20,026 nucleotides of DNA from a bacterium (GTDB lineage Bacteria > Chloroflexota > Dormibacteria > Aeolococcales > Bog-877). The notes under the pieces were generated by a model, which saw only the letters and a list, made by a program, of their open reading frames with translations, did not search any database and was not told the origin of the DNA. Where the stretch lies: NCBI GenBank assembly GCA_021844355.1, contig JAKBTP010000186.1, positions 11,940 through 31,965 of the forward strand, in the 5' to 3' direction. A program made the translations under genes and the position numbers. This document shows positions 1 through 8,716 of the stretch, piece after piece. Position 1 is the first letter of the stretch; every line of letters begins with the position of its first letter.

Positions 1-106
1 GTGCCAGGAATGCGACCCCGACGGCGGCCAGTAGCCACGCCGCCATCCCCGTGGCCAGATAGCGAAGCGGGACGCTGATCTCCGGAGAGCGCTGCGGGCG
101 GATCAC
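1..106 (-). CDS. N-terminus of a membrane protein (partial, runs off left edge)
   Basis: Leftward reading frame opening with GTG at 106-104 and still open at base 1 (35 codons seen). The N-terminus is short and basic (VIRPQRSPEISVPLRYL). It is followed by a hydrophobic stretch, ATGMAAWLLAAVGVAFLA, which looks like a first transmembrane helix entering from a cytoplasmic tail. An AAAGG Shine-Dalgarno (complement of 114-118) sits 7 nt before the GTG, which supports this start. A TATGAT -10 box and a 16-bp palindrome lie just upstream. The family cannot be identified from so short a piece. The start, strand and membrane nature are reasonably supported; any function would be a guess. Confidence 0.6.
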   Translation of the reverse strand, partial: MIRPQRSPEISVPLRYLATGMAAWLLAAVGVAFLA

Positions 107-120
107 CAGCCAGCCTTTAG

Positions 121-136
121 CACAATGATCATAGTG
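121..136. promoter_or_regulatory. Operator-like palindrome overlapping a -10 box
   Basis: CACAATGATCATAGTG is a 16-bp near-perfect palindrome; only the central-arm A/A and T/T-flanking pair (positions 124 and 133) breaks symmetry. On the minus strand it contains TATGAT (complement of 128-133), a good -10 hexamer for the leftward gene starting at 106. The predicted transcript would have a leader of about 15 nt. I see no convincing -35 box. A dimeric repressor bound here would occlude the -10. The regulator is not identifiable. Confidence 0.5.
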
Positions 137-752
137 TAATTATGGCATCGTAGGTGCTCCTGCGCTCCCGCGCCGTCTGATCGTCCGATCGCAATGTCTG
201 GGTCGGGCGCTCTTGCGGCTGATCCGGATGGTCGGGGCCCAGCGCTGCCGGGCACCCGTCATCGAAAACCTCGACCTTGGTGACACCCGCGAGGGTCGCC
301 GGGGACGTGACGGGTGGCGGCCGTCCCGTGGAACTTGCGCCGGGAGCTTCCAGGACCCGCTGGCGGGCACCTCCACCGCCAGGTTCCAGAGCCACCCGGT
401 GCGGATGTCGACCAACTCGGGGCTGCCGCTAGTGCCCGCCGACTCGGCCCGCACCAGCTGTCGAGGTGCGGGACACTGGGGCCGCAGCGTTACCAGACGG
501 TCTCGCTGGCGCCGAGGGGCCACCACGCGGCGGCGCTGGCCATCCGCAGAAGCGGGCTCCGCCGGAAGGCATGGCGACCGGCAACTCGTGACTGTCCCCA
601 ACGAGAGGATGGGAAACGGGGAGCTGCCCCTTCCGGCGTTCGGCAGGTGCCGGCCGGGCCGCCAACGGGCCGAGTGGGAAGGGCGGGGCGACCATGGGGC
701 CCACCACCGTTCGGGACCACCCGGCCAGCCGCCCTGGCGATGCGACAATCGG
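137..752. other. Long intergenic region with no supportable gene
   Basis: About 615 bp between the leftward gene at 106 and the acyltransferase start at 753. Frames are open on both strands only because of the high GC content. None has a plausible start with a Shine-Dalgarno or a recognisable domain. I found no tRNA-like cloverleaf, CRISPR repeat or strong terminator. On the minus strand, roughly 230-430, short stretches read like protein (VDIRTGWLWNLAVEVPASG in one frame, TLAGVTKVEVFDDG in another). This could be the frameshifted remnant of a secreted or Ig-like-domain gene, but that is speculative. Confidence 0.5.
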
Positions 753-1643
753 ATGGTGCCCGAGGCGGAACGGCCCCTGCCCCACGCCGCCCTGCGAGCG
801 GGCCTCAACGTCACCGCCGGGTTTCTTCACCTCCTGGGGAGCCACAGGTACCGGCTGGCGGACGCGGTCGCCAACTTCGCCTTCGCCGTCCAGCCCGGAC
901 GGAGAGCCATCACCGCCGCCAACTTCCAGAAGGTTGTGCCGGGGCTGGACCGCCGCGGCGCGCGTCAGCTGGCCGCCCGCAGCTACCGCGAGTACGCCAG
1001 GACCGCGCTGGACTTCGTCTACGTCCACCGGCTGCCGCGCCCCCGGCTCATGTCCACGTTCGCGGCTTCCGGAGCCGAGAGGCTCCTGGACCTTCGACTC
1101 CGCGGGCAGGGCGCGGTTCTCGTTCTCTTCCACCTCGGCACCTGGGACGCCGGCGGTGCATACGCCACAGCCATCGGCGTGCCGCTCACGGTGGTGATGG
1201 CGGACGAGGGCTCCGCAGCCATCCGCGACCTGGTGGTGTGGGCGCGCTCGGAGATGGGGATGCGCACCGTGCTGGCGTCGCGCTCCCCTCGGACCGTCCT
1301 GGCGGCGCTGCGCCGGGGGGAGGTGGTGGCGCTGGTGGCCGACATCCCGGGAGACACCCCCTCACTGGAGGTGGAGTTCCTCGGCCACCTCACCGAGATC
1401 TCGGACCTCCCCTACCGGCTGGCGCGGCACACCGGCTGCCCGCTCCTCCCGGTGGTGGCGGTGCGCAGCCCGGCCGGGGGCTACTTCATCGAGGTGCACC
1501 AAGCCGTCCACGTGGAGCCGGGGGTCGATCCCCAGAAAGCGCTCCACCCGGTGATCGAAGTCTTCGAGCGCGCGGTCCTTCGCTGGCCCGAGCAGTGGTA
1601 CCCCTTTGAGAGAGGACGCCTGCGTGACCCCAGACCAGCCTGA
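753..1643 (+). CDS. LPLAT-family acyltransferase, PatA/HtrB-like
   Basis: A 296-aa lysophospholipid-type acyltransferase of the lipid A biosynthesis/PatA superfamily. These enzymes move a fatty acyl group from acyl-CoA or acyl-ACP to a glycolipid at the inner face of the membrane. The diagnostic HX4D catalytic motif is present at H127-D132 (FHLGTWDAGG). Length and N-terminal organisation (LHLLGSHRYRLADAV) fit the family. The frame is open further upstream, but residues before M753 have no domain character, so I chose ATG 753; no strong ribosome site precedes it. The next gene is a GT4 glycosyltransferase overlapping its 3' end. In actinobacteria the acyltransferase PatA is commonly encoded beside the mannosyltransferase PimA, so acylation of a phosphatidyl-inositol mannoside-like glycolipid is the likeliest job (inferred). 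Confidence 0.8.
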   Translation: MVPEAERPLPHAALRAGLNVTAGFLHLLGSHRYRLADAVANFAFAVQPGRRAITAANFQKVVPGLDRRGARQLAARSYREYARTALDFVYVHRLPRPRLMSTFAASGAERLLDLRLRGQGAVLVLFHLGTWDAGGAYATAIGVPLTVVMADEGSAAIRDLVVWARSEMGMRTVLASRSPRTVLAALRRGEVVALVADIPGDTPSLEVEFLGHLTEISDLPYRLARHTGCPLLPVVAVRSPAGGYFIEVHQAVHVEPGVDPQKALHPVIEVFERAVLRWPEQWYPFERGRLRDPRPA

Positions 1644-2787
1644 GGACAGGCTGCGCGTGTCCCTCCTGGGGCATGCCGGAGGACGGCGCGCGGACGGCCT
1701 CAGCAGCTACACGGAGCAGGTGGCGCAGGGCTTGCACCAGAGGGGCTGCACCGTGTACCTGCACCACGCCGCCGAGGACGGCCTCCTGGTGCCCCTGGCC
1801 TCGGAGATGGCCACCTCATGGCCCACACTGCGGTTCAAGACCGTCACCATCCCCCGCTTGGGGTTCCACCGCCGGATGGAGGCGGCCATGGCTCTCCAGC
1901 GGCCCCAGGTGACCCACTGCTCATTGAGCTTCACCCTCGCCGACGGCTGGGTGGGACAGCTGGCCCGCCGGCACGGCTCCGCCACCGTGGCCACCTTCCA
2001 CCTCCCCTTCGGCGCCGAGGGCACCGCCCGGGGGATGGTCATGCGCCAGCTGCACCGCTTCTGGCTCTCTCGGCTGGGCGCCTACCAGCGGCTGGTGGTT
2101 TTCACCGAGGGCCACCGACAGCGGCTGCTGCGGCTGGGGGCCGGGCCTGAACGGGTCGTCGTCGTGCCCAATGCCGTGGACGTGGACCTCTTCCACCCCC
2201 CCCAGGGAGGTCGTCAGCGCCGGGCGCCGGGCGAGCTGGTCATCGGGTACCTGGGCCGTCTGGACCCGGAGAAGGGAATCAGAGCGCTGCTGGAGGGCTT
2301 CGCCGCGGCACAGCTGGCGCCCGGGGCCAGGCTGGTGATCGCCGGATCGGGAACCCTCTCCCCCCTGGTGCGACGCGCGGCGGCCTCCGACCCCCGGGTG
2401 AGCTACCGGGGCCAGCTGGTGGGCGCCGCCGCCCGCGTGGCCTTCTGGCAAGAGGTCGACGTCTTCTGCCTGCCGTCCACCGCGGAGGGCCTCTCCATCT
2501 CTCTGCTGGAGGCCATGGCCAGCGGCTGCGCCGTGCTGGCCACGCCAGAGGGGGGGCTGGAGGTGGCGGCCGAAGGGGGACTGGCGATCGATCCCGTTCG
2601 CCTGGGGGCCTCGGTGGGGGAGCGACTCAGCCAGCTGGCCTCGGCCTCGGACCTCACCGCCTCCCTGGGGGCGGCGGCCCGCAGGAGAGCCCGGGAGCGC
2701 CACGGGATAGAACCGATGATCGAGCACCTTCTGGCAATCTATCGAGATTGCATGAGGGAGCTGGCAACGCCACCGGGGAGCGCGTGA
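1624..2787 (+). CDS. GT4-family glycosyltransferase, PimA/PimB-like
   Basis: A 387-aa retaining glycosyltransferase with GT-B fold. The N-terminal acceptor domain has the glycine-rich GGRRADGLSSYTEQVA segment (19-34). The C-terminal nucleotide-sugar domain shows VPNAVDVDLF (181-190), IGYLGRLDPEKGI (207-219) and the EX7E motif E288-E296 in EGLSISLLEAMASG. These are hallmarks of GT4 enzymes using GDP-mannose or UDP-sugars. GTG 1624 is preferred over TTG 1606 because AGAGAGGA (1609-1616) lies 7 nt upstream. This makes a 20-nt overlap with the acyltransferase and implies translational coupling. Order and partner resemble patA-pimA, so transfer of mannose or another hexose to a membrane lipid acceptor is plausible. 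The sugar and acceptor are not determined by sequence. Confidence 0.85.
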   Translation: MTPDQPEDRLRVSLLGHAGGRRADGLSSYTEQVAQGLHQRGCTVYLHHAAEDGLLVPLASEMATSWPTLRFKTVTIPRLGFHRRMEAAMALQRPQVTHCSLSFTLADGWVGQLARRHGSATVATFHLPFGAEGTARGMVMRQLHRFWLSRLGAYQRLVVFTEGHRQRLLRLGAGPERVVVVPNAVDVDLFHPPQGGRQRRAPGELVIGYLGRLDPEKGIRALLEGFAAAQLAPGARLVIAGSGTLSPLVRRAAASDPRVSYRGQLVGAAARVAFWQEVDVFCLPSTAEGLSISLLEAMASGCAVLATPEGGLEVAAEGGLAIDPVRLGASVGERLSQLASASDLTASLGAAARRRARERHGIEPMIEHLLAIYRDCMRELATPPGSA

Positions 2788-3665
2788 CCGCACGGGGGAA
2801 CTCGAGGACCGCCCTGGTGGTGGACAGCGGCGCCTGCCTGCCACCGGAGCTGGCGGGGGCTCCTCAGGTGACGGTGGTGCCCATGTCCATCGAGGTGGAC
2901 GGGCGCGTCCTCCGCGATGGCTTGGACATCTCCAGCGAGGAGCTGTACGCCATGCTGAGGTCGGCTGGGCCGCTCCCCAGCAGCAGCTCCCCGAGCCCGG
3001 GCGAGTACCTCCGGGCCTTCCGCGAGGCGACGGCGGACAGCGTCCTCTGCCTAACCATCCCGGGTAGCTTCTCGACGATGGAGCGCTCGGCGCGGGTGGC
3101 GGCCGAGATGCTGCGCGAAGAACAGCCGGGCAAACGGGTGGAGGTGATGGACTCCGGCACCGCCGCCGCCGGGTTCACCCTGGTCGCCGAGGCCGCCGCC
3201 GCCGCCTGCGCGGCCGGGCTGGAGCTGGAGCAGGTGGTGGGCCACGTGGCGCGCCTGGCGGCCTCGACGCGGGTCATCGCGGCGCTGGAGACGATGCGCT
3301 TCCTGGTGCGTTCCGGGAGGGTGCCGGCGCTGGCGGGCAGGGGCAGTGACCTGCTGCGGGTGCGCCCGGTCTTCGCCTTCGTCGGCGGCGATGTCCGCCG
3401 GCTGGGGCTGGTCCAGGGCACGAGGAGGGCCCTGCGGACAGTGGTCGACTCCCTTTACGAGCAGATGCCCCGGGAGGCACCGCTGCGGCTGGCGGCCTTC
3501 TGCGGTGAAGCCGCCTCTTCCATGGAGCCCCTGGTGGAGGCTCTGCGAGTGCGGTTCGGAGTCGATGAAGTCGAGCAGCTCAGCCTCACCCCGGTGATCG
3601 CCCTCCACACCGGACCCGGCCTGTTCGGTGCCGCGGCCATCTGTGACCTGCCGCTGCCGGGATGA
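2784..3665 (+). CDS. degV: DegV-family fatty-acid-binding protein (FakB-like)
   Basis: A 293-aa protein with full DegV architecture. It has the N-terminal VVDSGACLPPEL, the VVPMSIEVDG strand, a serine-rich lipid-headgroup loop PSSSSPSPGEY (65-75), LTIPGSFSTMERSA (90-103) and VEVMDSGTAAAG (119-130). The C-terminal domain includes MRFLVRSGRVPALAG, then VRPVFAF and the ending HTGPGLFGAA. DegV/FakB proteins hold a single fatty acid in a buried pocket and present it to a fatty-acid kinase for phosphorylation. GTG 2784 overlaps the upstream stop as GTGA. TTG 2748 is possible but adds only a nonconserved leader. Placement immediately before a PlsY-like acyl-phosphate acyltransferase fits the FakB to acyl-phosphate to PlsY route. 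No FakA kinase is in the window. Confidence 0.85.
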   Translation: MTARGNSRTALVVDSGACLPPELAGAPQVTVVPMSIEVDGRVLRDGLDISSEELYAMLRSAGPLPSSSSPSPGEYLRAFREATADSVLCLTIPGSFSTMERSARVAAEMLREEQPGKRVEVMDSGTAAAGFTLVAEAAAAACAAGLELEQVVGHVARLAASTRVIAALETMRFLVRSGRVPALAGRGSDLLRVRPVFAFVGGDVRRLGLVQGTRRALRTVVDSLYEQMPREAPLRLAAFCGEAASSMEPLVEALRVRFGVDEVEQLSLTPVIALHTGPGLFGAAAICDLPLPG

Positions 3666-4327
3666 CCGGCCCGCTCAGCGCCCCGGCCGGGGTCGCCGCC
3701 CTGTTCGTCGGAGCCTACCTCCTGGGAGGCGTGCCGGTGGGATGGCTGGTGGGGCGCGCGGCCGGGGTGGACCTGCGCCGGGTGGGGACCGGCAAGATCG
3801 GCACCAGCAACCTCTATCGCACGGTGGGGCTGGCGCCGGCGGCCCTGGTGGGGCCGCTCCAGTTCGCCCAGGGGCTGGCGCCGGTGCTGGCCGCCGACCT
3901 CCTCCGCGGCCCGAGCTGGGTCGCGGCCGGCGCCGGGCTGGCGGCGGTGATCGGCAACGGGTGGCCGTTCTACTTCCGCTACAACGGTGGCCGGGGGGTG
4001 GCCACCGCCACCGGGGCCATCGTCCTCTGGTCCTGGATCGGCCTGGTATGTCTGCTCGCCCTGCTGGCGGTGGGCGGGGCGATGCGGCGGAGTGGCCTCG
4101 GCGTGCTCATGGGCTACCTCAGCCTGCCGGTGGTGCTGGCGGCCAGCCGCGATCCGCGCGCCTACCCCATCACCGCAGTCGGGGTGCTGCTGTGCCTGCT
4201 CCTGCGCCGCTTCGAGGGGTACCGTTTCTGGCCACCGGACCGGCGCGACCCCGGGGACGACTGGAAGCGCCGGCTGGTCGACGACTGGCGCCCCGGCCCG
4301 CAGCACGAACAGCGCCTAAACTCGTAA
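3662..4327 (+). CDS. plsY: Divergent PlsY-like glycerol-3-phosphate acyltransferase
   Basis: A 221-aa polytopic membrane protein recognisably of the PlsY family, which transfers acyl from acyl-phosphate to sn-glycerol-3-phosphate. The three family motifs are present but altered. Motif 1 reads YLLGGVPVGWLVGR, where typical PlsY has IPSG. Motif 2 is GTGKIGTSNLYRTVG, typically GSGNIGATN. Motif 3 is GNGWPFYFRYNGGRGVATATG, where the usual GH is replaced by GN. About five hydrophobic helices are followed by a hydrophilic C-terminal tail longer than usual. ATG 3662 overlaps the DegV stop as ATGA. Because residues counted as catalytic in the family differ, it may be a paralogue with altered substrate rather than the housekeeping enzyme. 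Confidence 0.75.
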   Translation: MTGPLSAPAGVAALFVGAYLLGGVPVGWLVGRAAGVDLRRVGTGKIGTSNLYRTVGLAPAALVGPLQFAQGLAPVLAADLLRGPSWVAAGAGLAAVIGNGWPFYFRYNGGRGVATATGAIVLWSWIGLVCLLALLAVGGAMRRSGLGVLMGYLSLPVVLAASRDPRAYPITAVGVLLCLLLRRFEGYRFWPPDRRDPGDDWKRRLVDDWRPGPQHEQRLNS

Positions 4328-4329
4328 AC

Positions 4330-5745
<1,416 letters not shown>

Positions 5746-5759
5746 GCCTGGGAGCCGTC

Positions 5760-6302
5760 CTACCCGGTGAGCGGCAGGGGCTCCAAGAGGGTGACCACGT
5801 ACCAACGTCCCCCGAGTTCTTGGCAGACGATCTCGGAGGAGAGTCCCAGCGGCTCGTGACTCAGGAGCTCGCAGGTGTACGGGGCCTTGGAGGTCCTCCG
5901 GTAGCACACCTCCAGCGCCACCTCGACCTGGGCCGTGGCCCCCTGAACGCTGGTCGGACCTATCGAGGGGGAGACCAAGCGCACCCGGTCCCGGCGCAGG
6001 GCGCCAAGCATGGCTGCGGCACCCTGGCGGTCCTTGGGGGCGAGGTACGACTCGAGGCCGGCCTGGGAGCCGGCGGCCGCGGCCTTGAGGTAGCCGGCGA
6101 CGGCGGCCTGCGGCGAGACATGGGAGGGGGTGGGCGCCGGGTGGGACACCACCAGCCGGAGGACGGCCAGCAGGCCCAGGCCCCCGAGTGCCAGCCCCGT
6201 GAACCTCCAGTTGGCCCGCGGGGTGGGAGGCCGCAGGTAGGGCATCTGGGAGGGCTCCATCGGGAGCTCCCGGCGCTCCTCGAAGGGTGGCATGCTGCTC
6301 AT
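5760..6302 (-). CDS. Single-pass membrane protein of unknown function
   Basis: A 180-aa leftward protein. It has a proline-rich cytoplasmic N-terminus (1-32), one transmembrane helix at about 34-52 (GLALGGLGLLAVLRLVV), a Pro/Ser linker, and an external domain of about 115 residues. That domain begins PQAAVAGYLKAAAAGSQAGLESYL and continues with alternating beta-type strands ending GGRWYVVTLLEPL. This pattern resembles NTF2-like/DUF4878-type extracytoplasmic domains, but I cannot assign the family firmly. Three cysteines (133, 144, 160) lie in the external part. The start is well supported by AGGAGA (complement of 6308-6313) six nt before ATG 6302. It is transcribed divergently from the penicillin-binding protein, so an envelope role is plausible but unproven. 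Confidence 0.7.
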   Translation of the reverse strand: MSSMPPFEERRELPMEPSQMPYLRPPTPRANWRFTGLALGGLGLLAVLRLVVSHPAPTPSHVSPQAAVAGYLKAAAAGSQAGLESYLAPKDRQGAAAMLGALRRDRVRLVSPSIGPTSVQGATAQVEVALEVCYRRTSKAPYTCELLSHEPLGLSSEIVCQELGGRWYVVTLLEPLPLTG

Positions 6303-6496
6303 TCGAGTCTCCTAGCGTGGCAGGTCCACAGGTGGGGTGTCACCTGCGCCGAAGCACCGGCGCCCCTGGGAGCGGCACCCACCCCCATGCCCGGCCACAG
6401 TGCCCTGAGTCGGTCCCGGCGGAGCTGGGGAAACCAAACCGTACCGGTCGGCGTTCCAATGTTGGGCGCGGCGCGTGAAGTGCGCCTCCCCCGCCT

Positions 6497-6530
6497 GGCC
6501 GGTCCCGGCACGAAGCCGGGGACCCTGGCC
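6497..6530 (+). promoter_or_regulatory. Stable hairpin in the leader of the PBP gene
   Basis: GGCC-GGTCCCGGC, loop ACGAA, then GCCGGGGACC-CT-GGCC. This forms a stem of about 13 bp with a one-base bulge and a two-base bulge, ending 23 nt before ATG 6554. There is no U-tract, so it is not a standard intrinsic terminator. It may be a leader structure affecting translation or message stability, or simply GC-driven pairing. The rest of 6303-6553 shows no gene and no clear promoter. Confidence 0.35.
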
Positions 6531-6553
6531 CCGCGCCGCGCCCAACCGACATC

Positions 6554-8704
6554 ATGCGTGAACTGAATCCTGAGTCCCGGCAGCAACCGCGCCAGGGCCG
6601 TCGGCGTGGCGGCGCCGCGACCCCGGGGCGCCGCCAGCTGCTCGGCCTTGCCGCAATGGCGCTCCTGGTGGCCATGGTCGCGCTCGCGGTGCCCACAACG
6701 GCGCTGGCCCGAGCCTACAGCTCGCTGCCGCCTGCCCGGCAGCTGCCCACTGACACGCTGATTTACGGCCAGGGCAACCAGGTGGTCGCCGACCTCCATC
6801 CCCCCGGTACCAGCCGGATCCCGGTGCCATTGAACCAGATCGCCCCCGCGATGCAGAAGGCGGTGGTCGCCATCGAGGACCACAGCTTTTGGACGGCTCC
6901 GAGCTTCGATGTCGGACGGATCGTCGAGGCGGGGATCTACGACCTGCTTCATCACAGCGCCGCCCAGGGCGCCAGCACCATCCCGGAACAGGTGGCCAAA
7001 CTCCTCTACCTCACCGACAACAAGTCGATCACCTACAAGGTCAAGGAGATCCTCTACGGCAACGAGCTCACCTCGCACCTCACCCGCAGCCAGATCCTGG
7101 ACGCCTATCTGAACGACGTCTACTTCGGACAGGGGGCGACCGGGGTCCAGGCCGCCGCCGAGACCTACTTCGGGGTGAGCGCGGCCCGGCTCACCCTCCC
7201 CGAGGCCACCCTGCTGGCCGGCCTCCTGCCGGCACCCTCCTACCTCGACCCCTTCAGCAACATGACGGGGGCCCGCCTCCGCCAGCAGGCCGTGGTGGCC
7301 GCCATGGTCAAGTACGGGGCGCTTCCGGCCCGGGAGGCGGCCGGGGTGCTGGCCAAGCCGCCCGCCCTCGGTTCGGGCAGCGAGGCCCAGGTCGACAACG
7401 CGCCCTATTTCGTCGACCAGGTGCAGGTCTGGCTGCAGCAGCACTTCGGCTCGGGGTACGCCACCATGGGGCTGCGGGTCTACACCAGCCTCAACCTGGC
7501 CCTGAACCAGAGGGCGCAGCAGCTGGTGACGGCCGACATAGCCCGACACCAGGCGATGCACATGACCGACGGCGCGCTGGTGGCTGAGGACCCCGCCACC
7601 GGGCAGATCGAGGTCTGGGTCGGCGGTGCCGGGCCCAACGTGCCGGGAGGGCAGATCGACATGGCGGCGATGCCCCGACAGCCGGGGTCGACCTTCAAGC
7701 TCTTCACCTACGCCACCGCCATCGCGGACCACAAGGTCACCATGACCACCCCGGTCCTGGACAGTCCCTACAGCCTTCCCACCGGCGGGCCGGGCGGGGG
7801 GCCGTTCGTGGTGCACGACTACGAGGGGACCTATGCCGGGGTGGTGCCTATCCAGGTGGCACTGGGCAATTCGCTGAACGTGCCGGCCGTCCGCGTCGAG
7901 CTCGCCACCGGCATCCCGCAGATCCTGTCCACCGCCCGGGCGATGGGGGTGACCACCCTCAACGGGCCGGCCTCGTCGTACGGGCCGAGCATGACCCTCG
8001 GGGCCTATCCAGTTCCCCTCTGGGAGATGGCCCAGGCCGGGTCGGTGTTCGCCTCCCAGGGAGTGCTGCACCCGGCCCACCTCGTGAACTCGGTGGAAAG
8101 CCAGACGGGGCAGGTCCTCTACCAGGCTCCGACCGCCGCCACCCAGGTGCTGTCCCCCCAGGTCGCCTACATCATGAACACCATCCTTTCCCGTAACTCC
8201 AACCGGCTCCTGGCCTTCGGACCAGACACCCCCCTGATCCTGCGGGGGCACACGGCGGCCGTGAAGACCGGGACCTCCAACAGCTATCGGGACAACCTGG
8301 CGGTGGGCTGGACGCCTCAGTTGGTGGGGGCGGACTGGGTCGGAAACGCCAACGACGCCCCCATGTACGGAGGGGGGCTGAACGGCATCAGTGGCGCCGC
8401 GTCCCTCTGGAACCAGTTCATGGAGGCCGCTCTGGCGGGAGCTCCCAACCAGTGGTACACGCCTCCGCAGGGGCTGGTGAGCCGGACCCAGAACGGTGAG
8501 GTCGACTATTACCTCCCGGGGACGGGACCGTCGACCAAAGTGCTCGGTGGCGGCACCTTGACCCCGTCACCGACACCGACGCCGACACCGACGCCGACAC
8601 CGGCCGTCACCCCCAGCCCGTCCCCGACCCCCCCGGCATCACCCTCTCCGCCCTCTCTCCCATCTCCATCGGGATCTCCCCAGGTCCCTGGTCCCGGGGG
8701 CTGA
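6554..8704 (+). CDS. Class A penicillin-binding protein (GT51 + transpeptidase)
   Basis: A 716-aa bifunctional peptidoglycan synthase. It has a basic N-tail and a transmembrane anchor at about 29-52. The GT51 glycosyltransferase includes catalytic Glu108 in IEDHSFW, GASTIPEQVAKLLYL (139-153), YKVKEILYGNEL and ILDAYLNDVYFGQGATGVQAAA (181-202). The transpeptidase has S379-TFK382 (SxxK), S440-LN (SxN) and K571-TGTS (KTG). All catalytic positions are intact, so it should polymerise lipid II and cross-link stem peptides outside the membrane. Variations include EDHSFW for the common EDRRF and IPEQ for ITQQ. The C-terminal 50 residues are a Pro/Thr/Ser tail, probably a flexible wall-embedded linker. 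No strong ribosome site precedes ATG 6554. It converges on the response regulator, with 12 bp between stops. Confidence 0.93.
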   Translation: MRELNPESRQQPRQGRRRGGAATPGRRQLLGLAAMALLVAMVALAVPTTALARAYSSLPPARQLPTDTLIYGQGNQVVADLHPPGTSRIPVPLNQIAPAMQKAVVAIEDHSFWTAPSFDVGRIVEAGIYDLLHHSAAQGASTIPEQVAKLLYLTDNKSITYKVKEILYGNELTSHLTRSQILDAYLNDVYFGQGATGVQAAAETYFGVSAARLTLPEATLLAGLLPAPSYLDPFSNMTGARLRQQAVVAAMVKYGALPAREAAGVLAKPPALGSGSEAQVDNAPYFVDQVQVWLQQHFGSGYATMGLRVYTSLNLALNQRAQQLVTADIARHQAMHMTDGALVAEDPATGQIEVWVGGAGPNVPGGQIDMAAMPRQPGSTFKLFTYATAIADHKVTMTTPVLDSPYSLPTGGPGGGPFVVHDYEGTYAGVVPIQVALGNSLNVPAVRVELATGIPQILSTARAMGVTTLNGPASSYGPSMTLGAYPVPLWEMAQAGSVFASQGVLHPAHLVNSVESQTGQVLYQAPTAATQVLSPQVAYIMNTILSRNSNRLLAFGPDTPLILRGHTAAVKTGTSNSYRDNLAVGWTPQLVGADWVGNANDAPMYGGGLNGISGAASLWNQFMEAALAGAPNQWYTPPQGLVSRTQNGEVDYYLPGTGPSTKVLGGGTLTPSPTPTPTPTPTPAVTPSPSPTPPASPSPPSLPSPSGSPQVPGPGG
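8570..8599 (+). repeat. CCGACR hexamer tandem repeat encoding Thr-Pro tail
   Basis: Five exact copies of CCGACA/CCGACG alternating, in frame in the PBP gene from codon 673, encoding a (Pro-Thr)5 run inside the longer Pro/Thr/Ser tail. The near-perfect DNA identity suggests recent slippage-driven expansion. In-frame hexamer changes would alter tail length without frameshift. Confidence 0.8.
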
Positions 8705-8716
8705 GCGCCGGGCCAG

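Noticed and set aside
213..752. 180-codon upstream extension of the acyltransferase frame
   Set aside because: Sequence before Met753 has no family character and is Arg/Gly/Pro-rich; the family begins normally at 753.
2748..2783. TTG 2748 as start of the DegV gene
   Set aside because: Adds 12 nonconserved residues with no ribosome site; GTG 2784 forms a GTGA overlap like other junctions here.
5746..5759. Bidirectional terminator between fumC and the convergent membrane-protein gene
   Set aside because: Only 14 bp, with no clear hairpin or T-tract.
6299..8251. 650-codon minus-strand open frame opposite the PBP
   Set aside because: Shadow of the well-supported class A PBP; low-complexity Gly/His/Arg composition and no motif.
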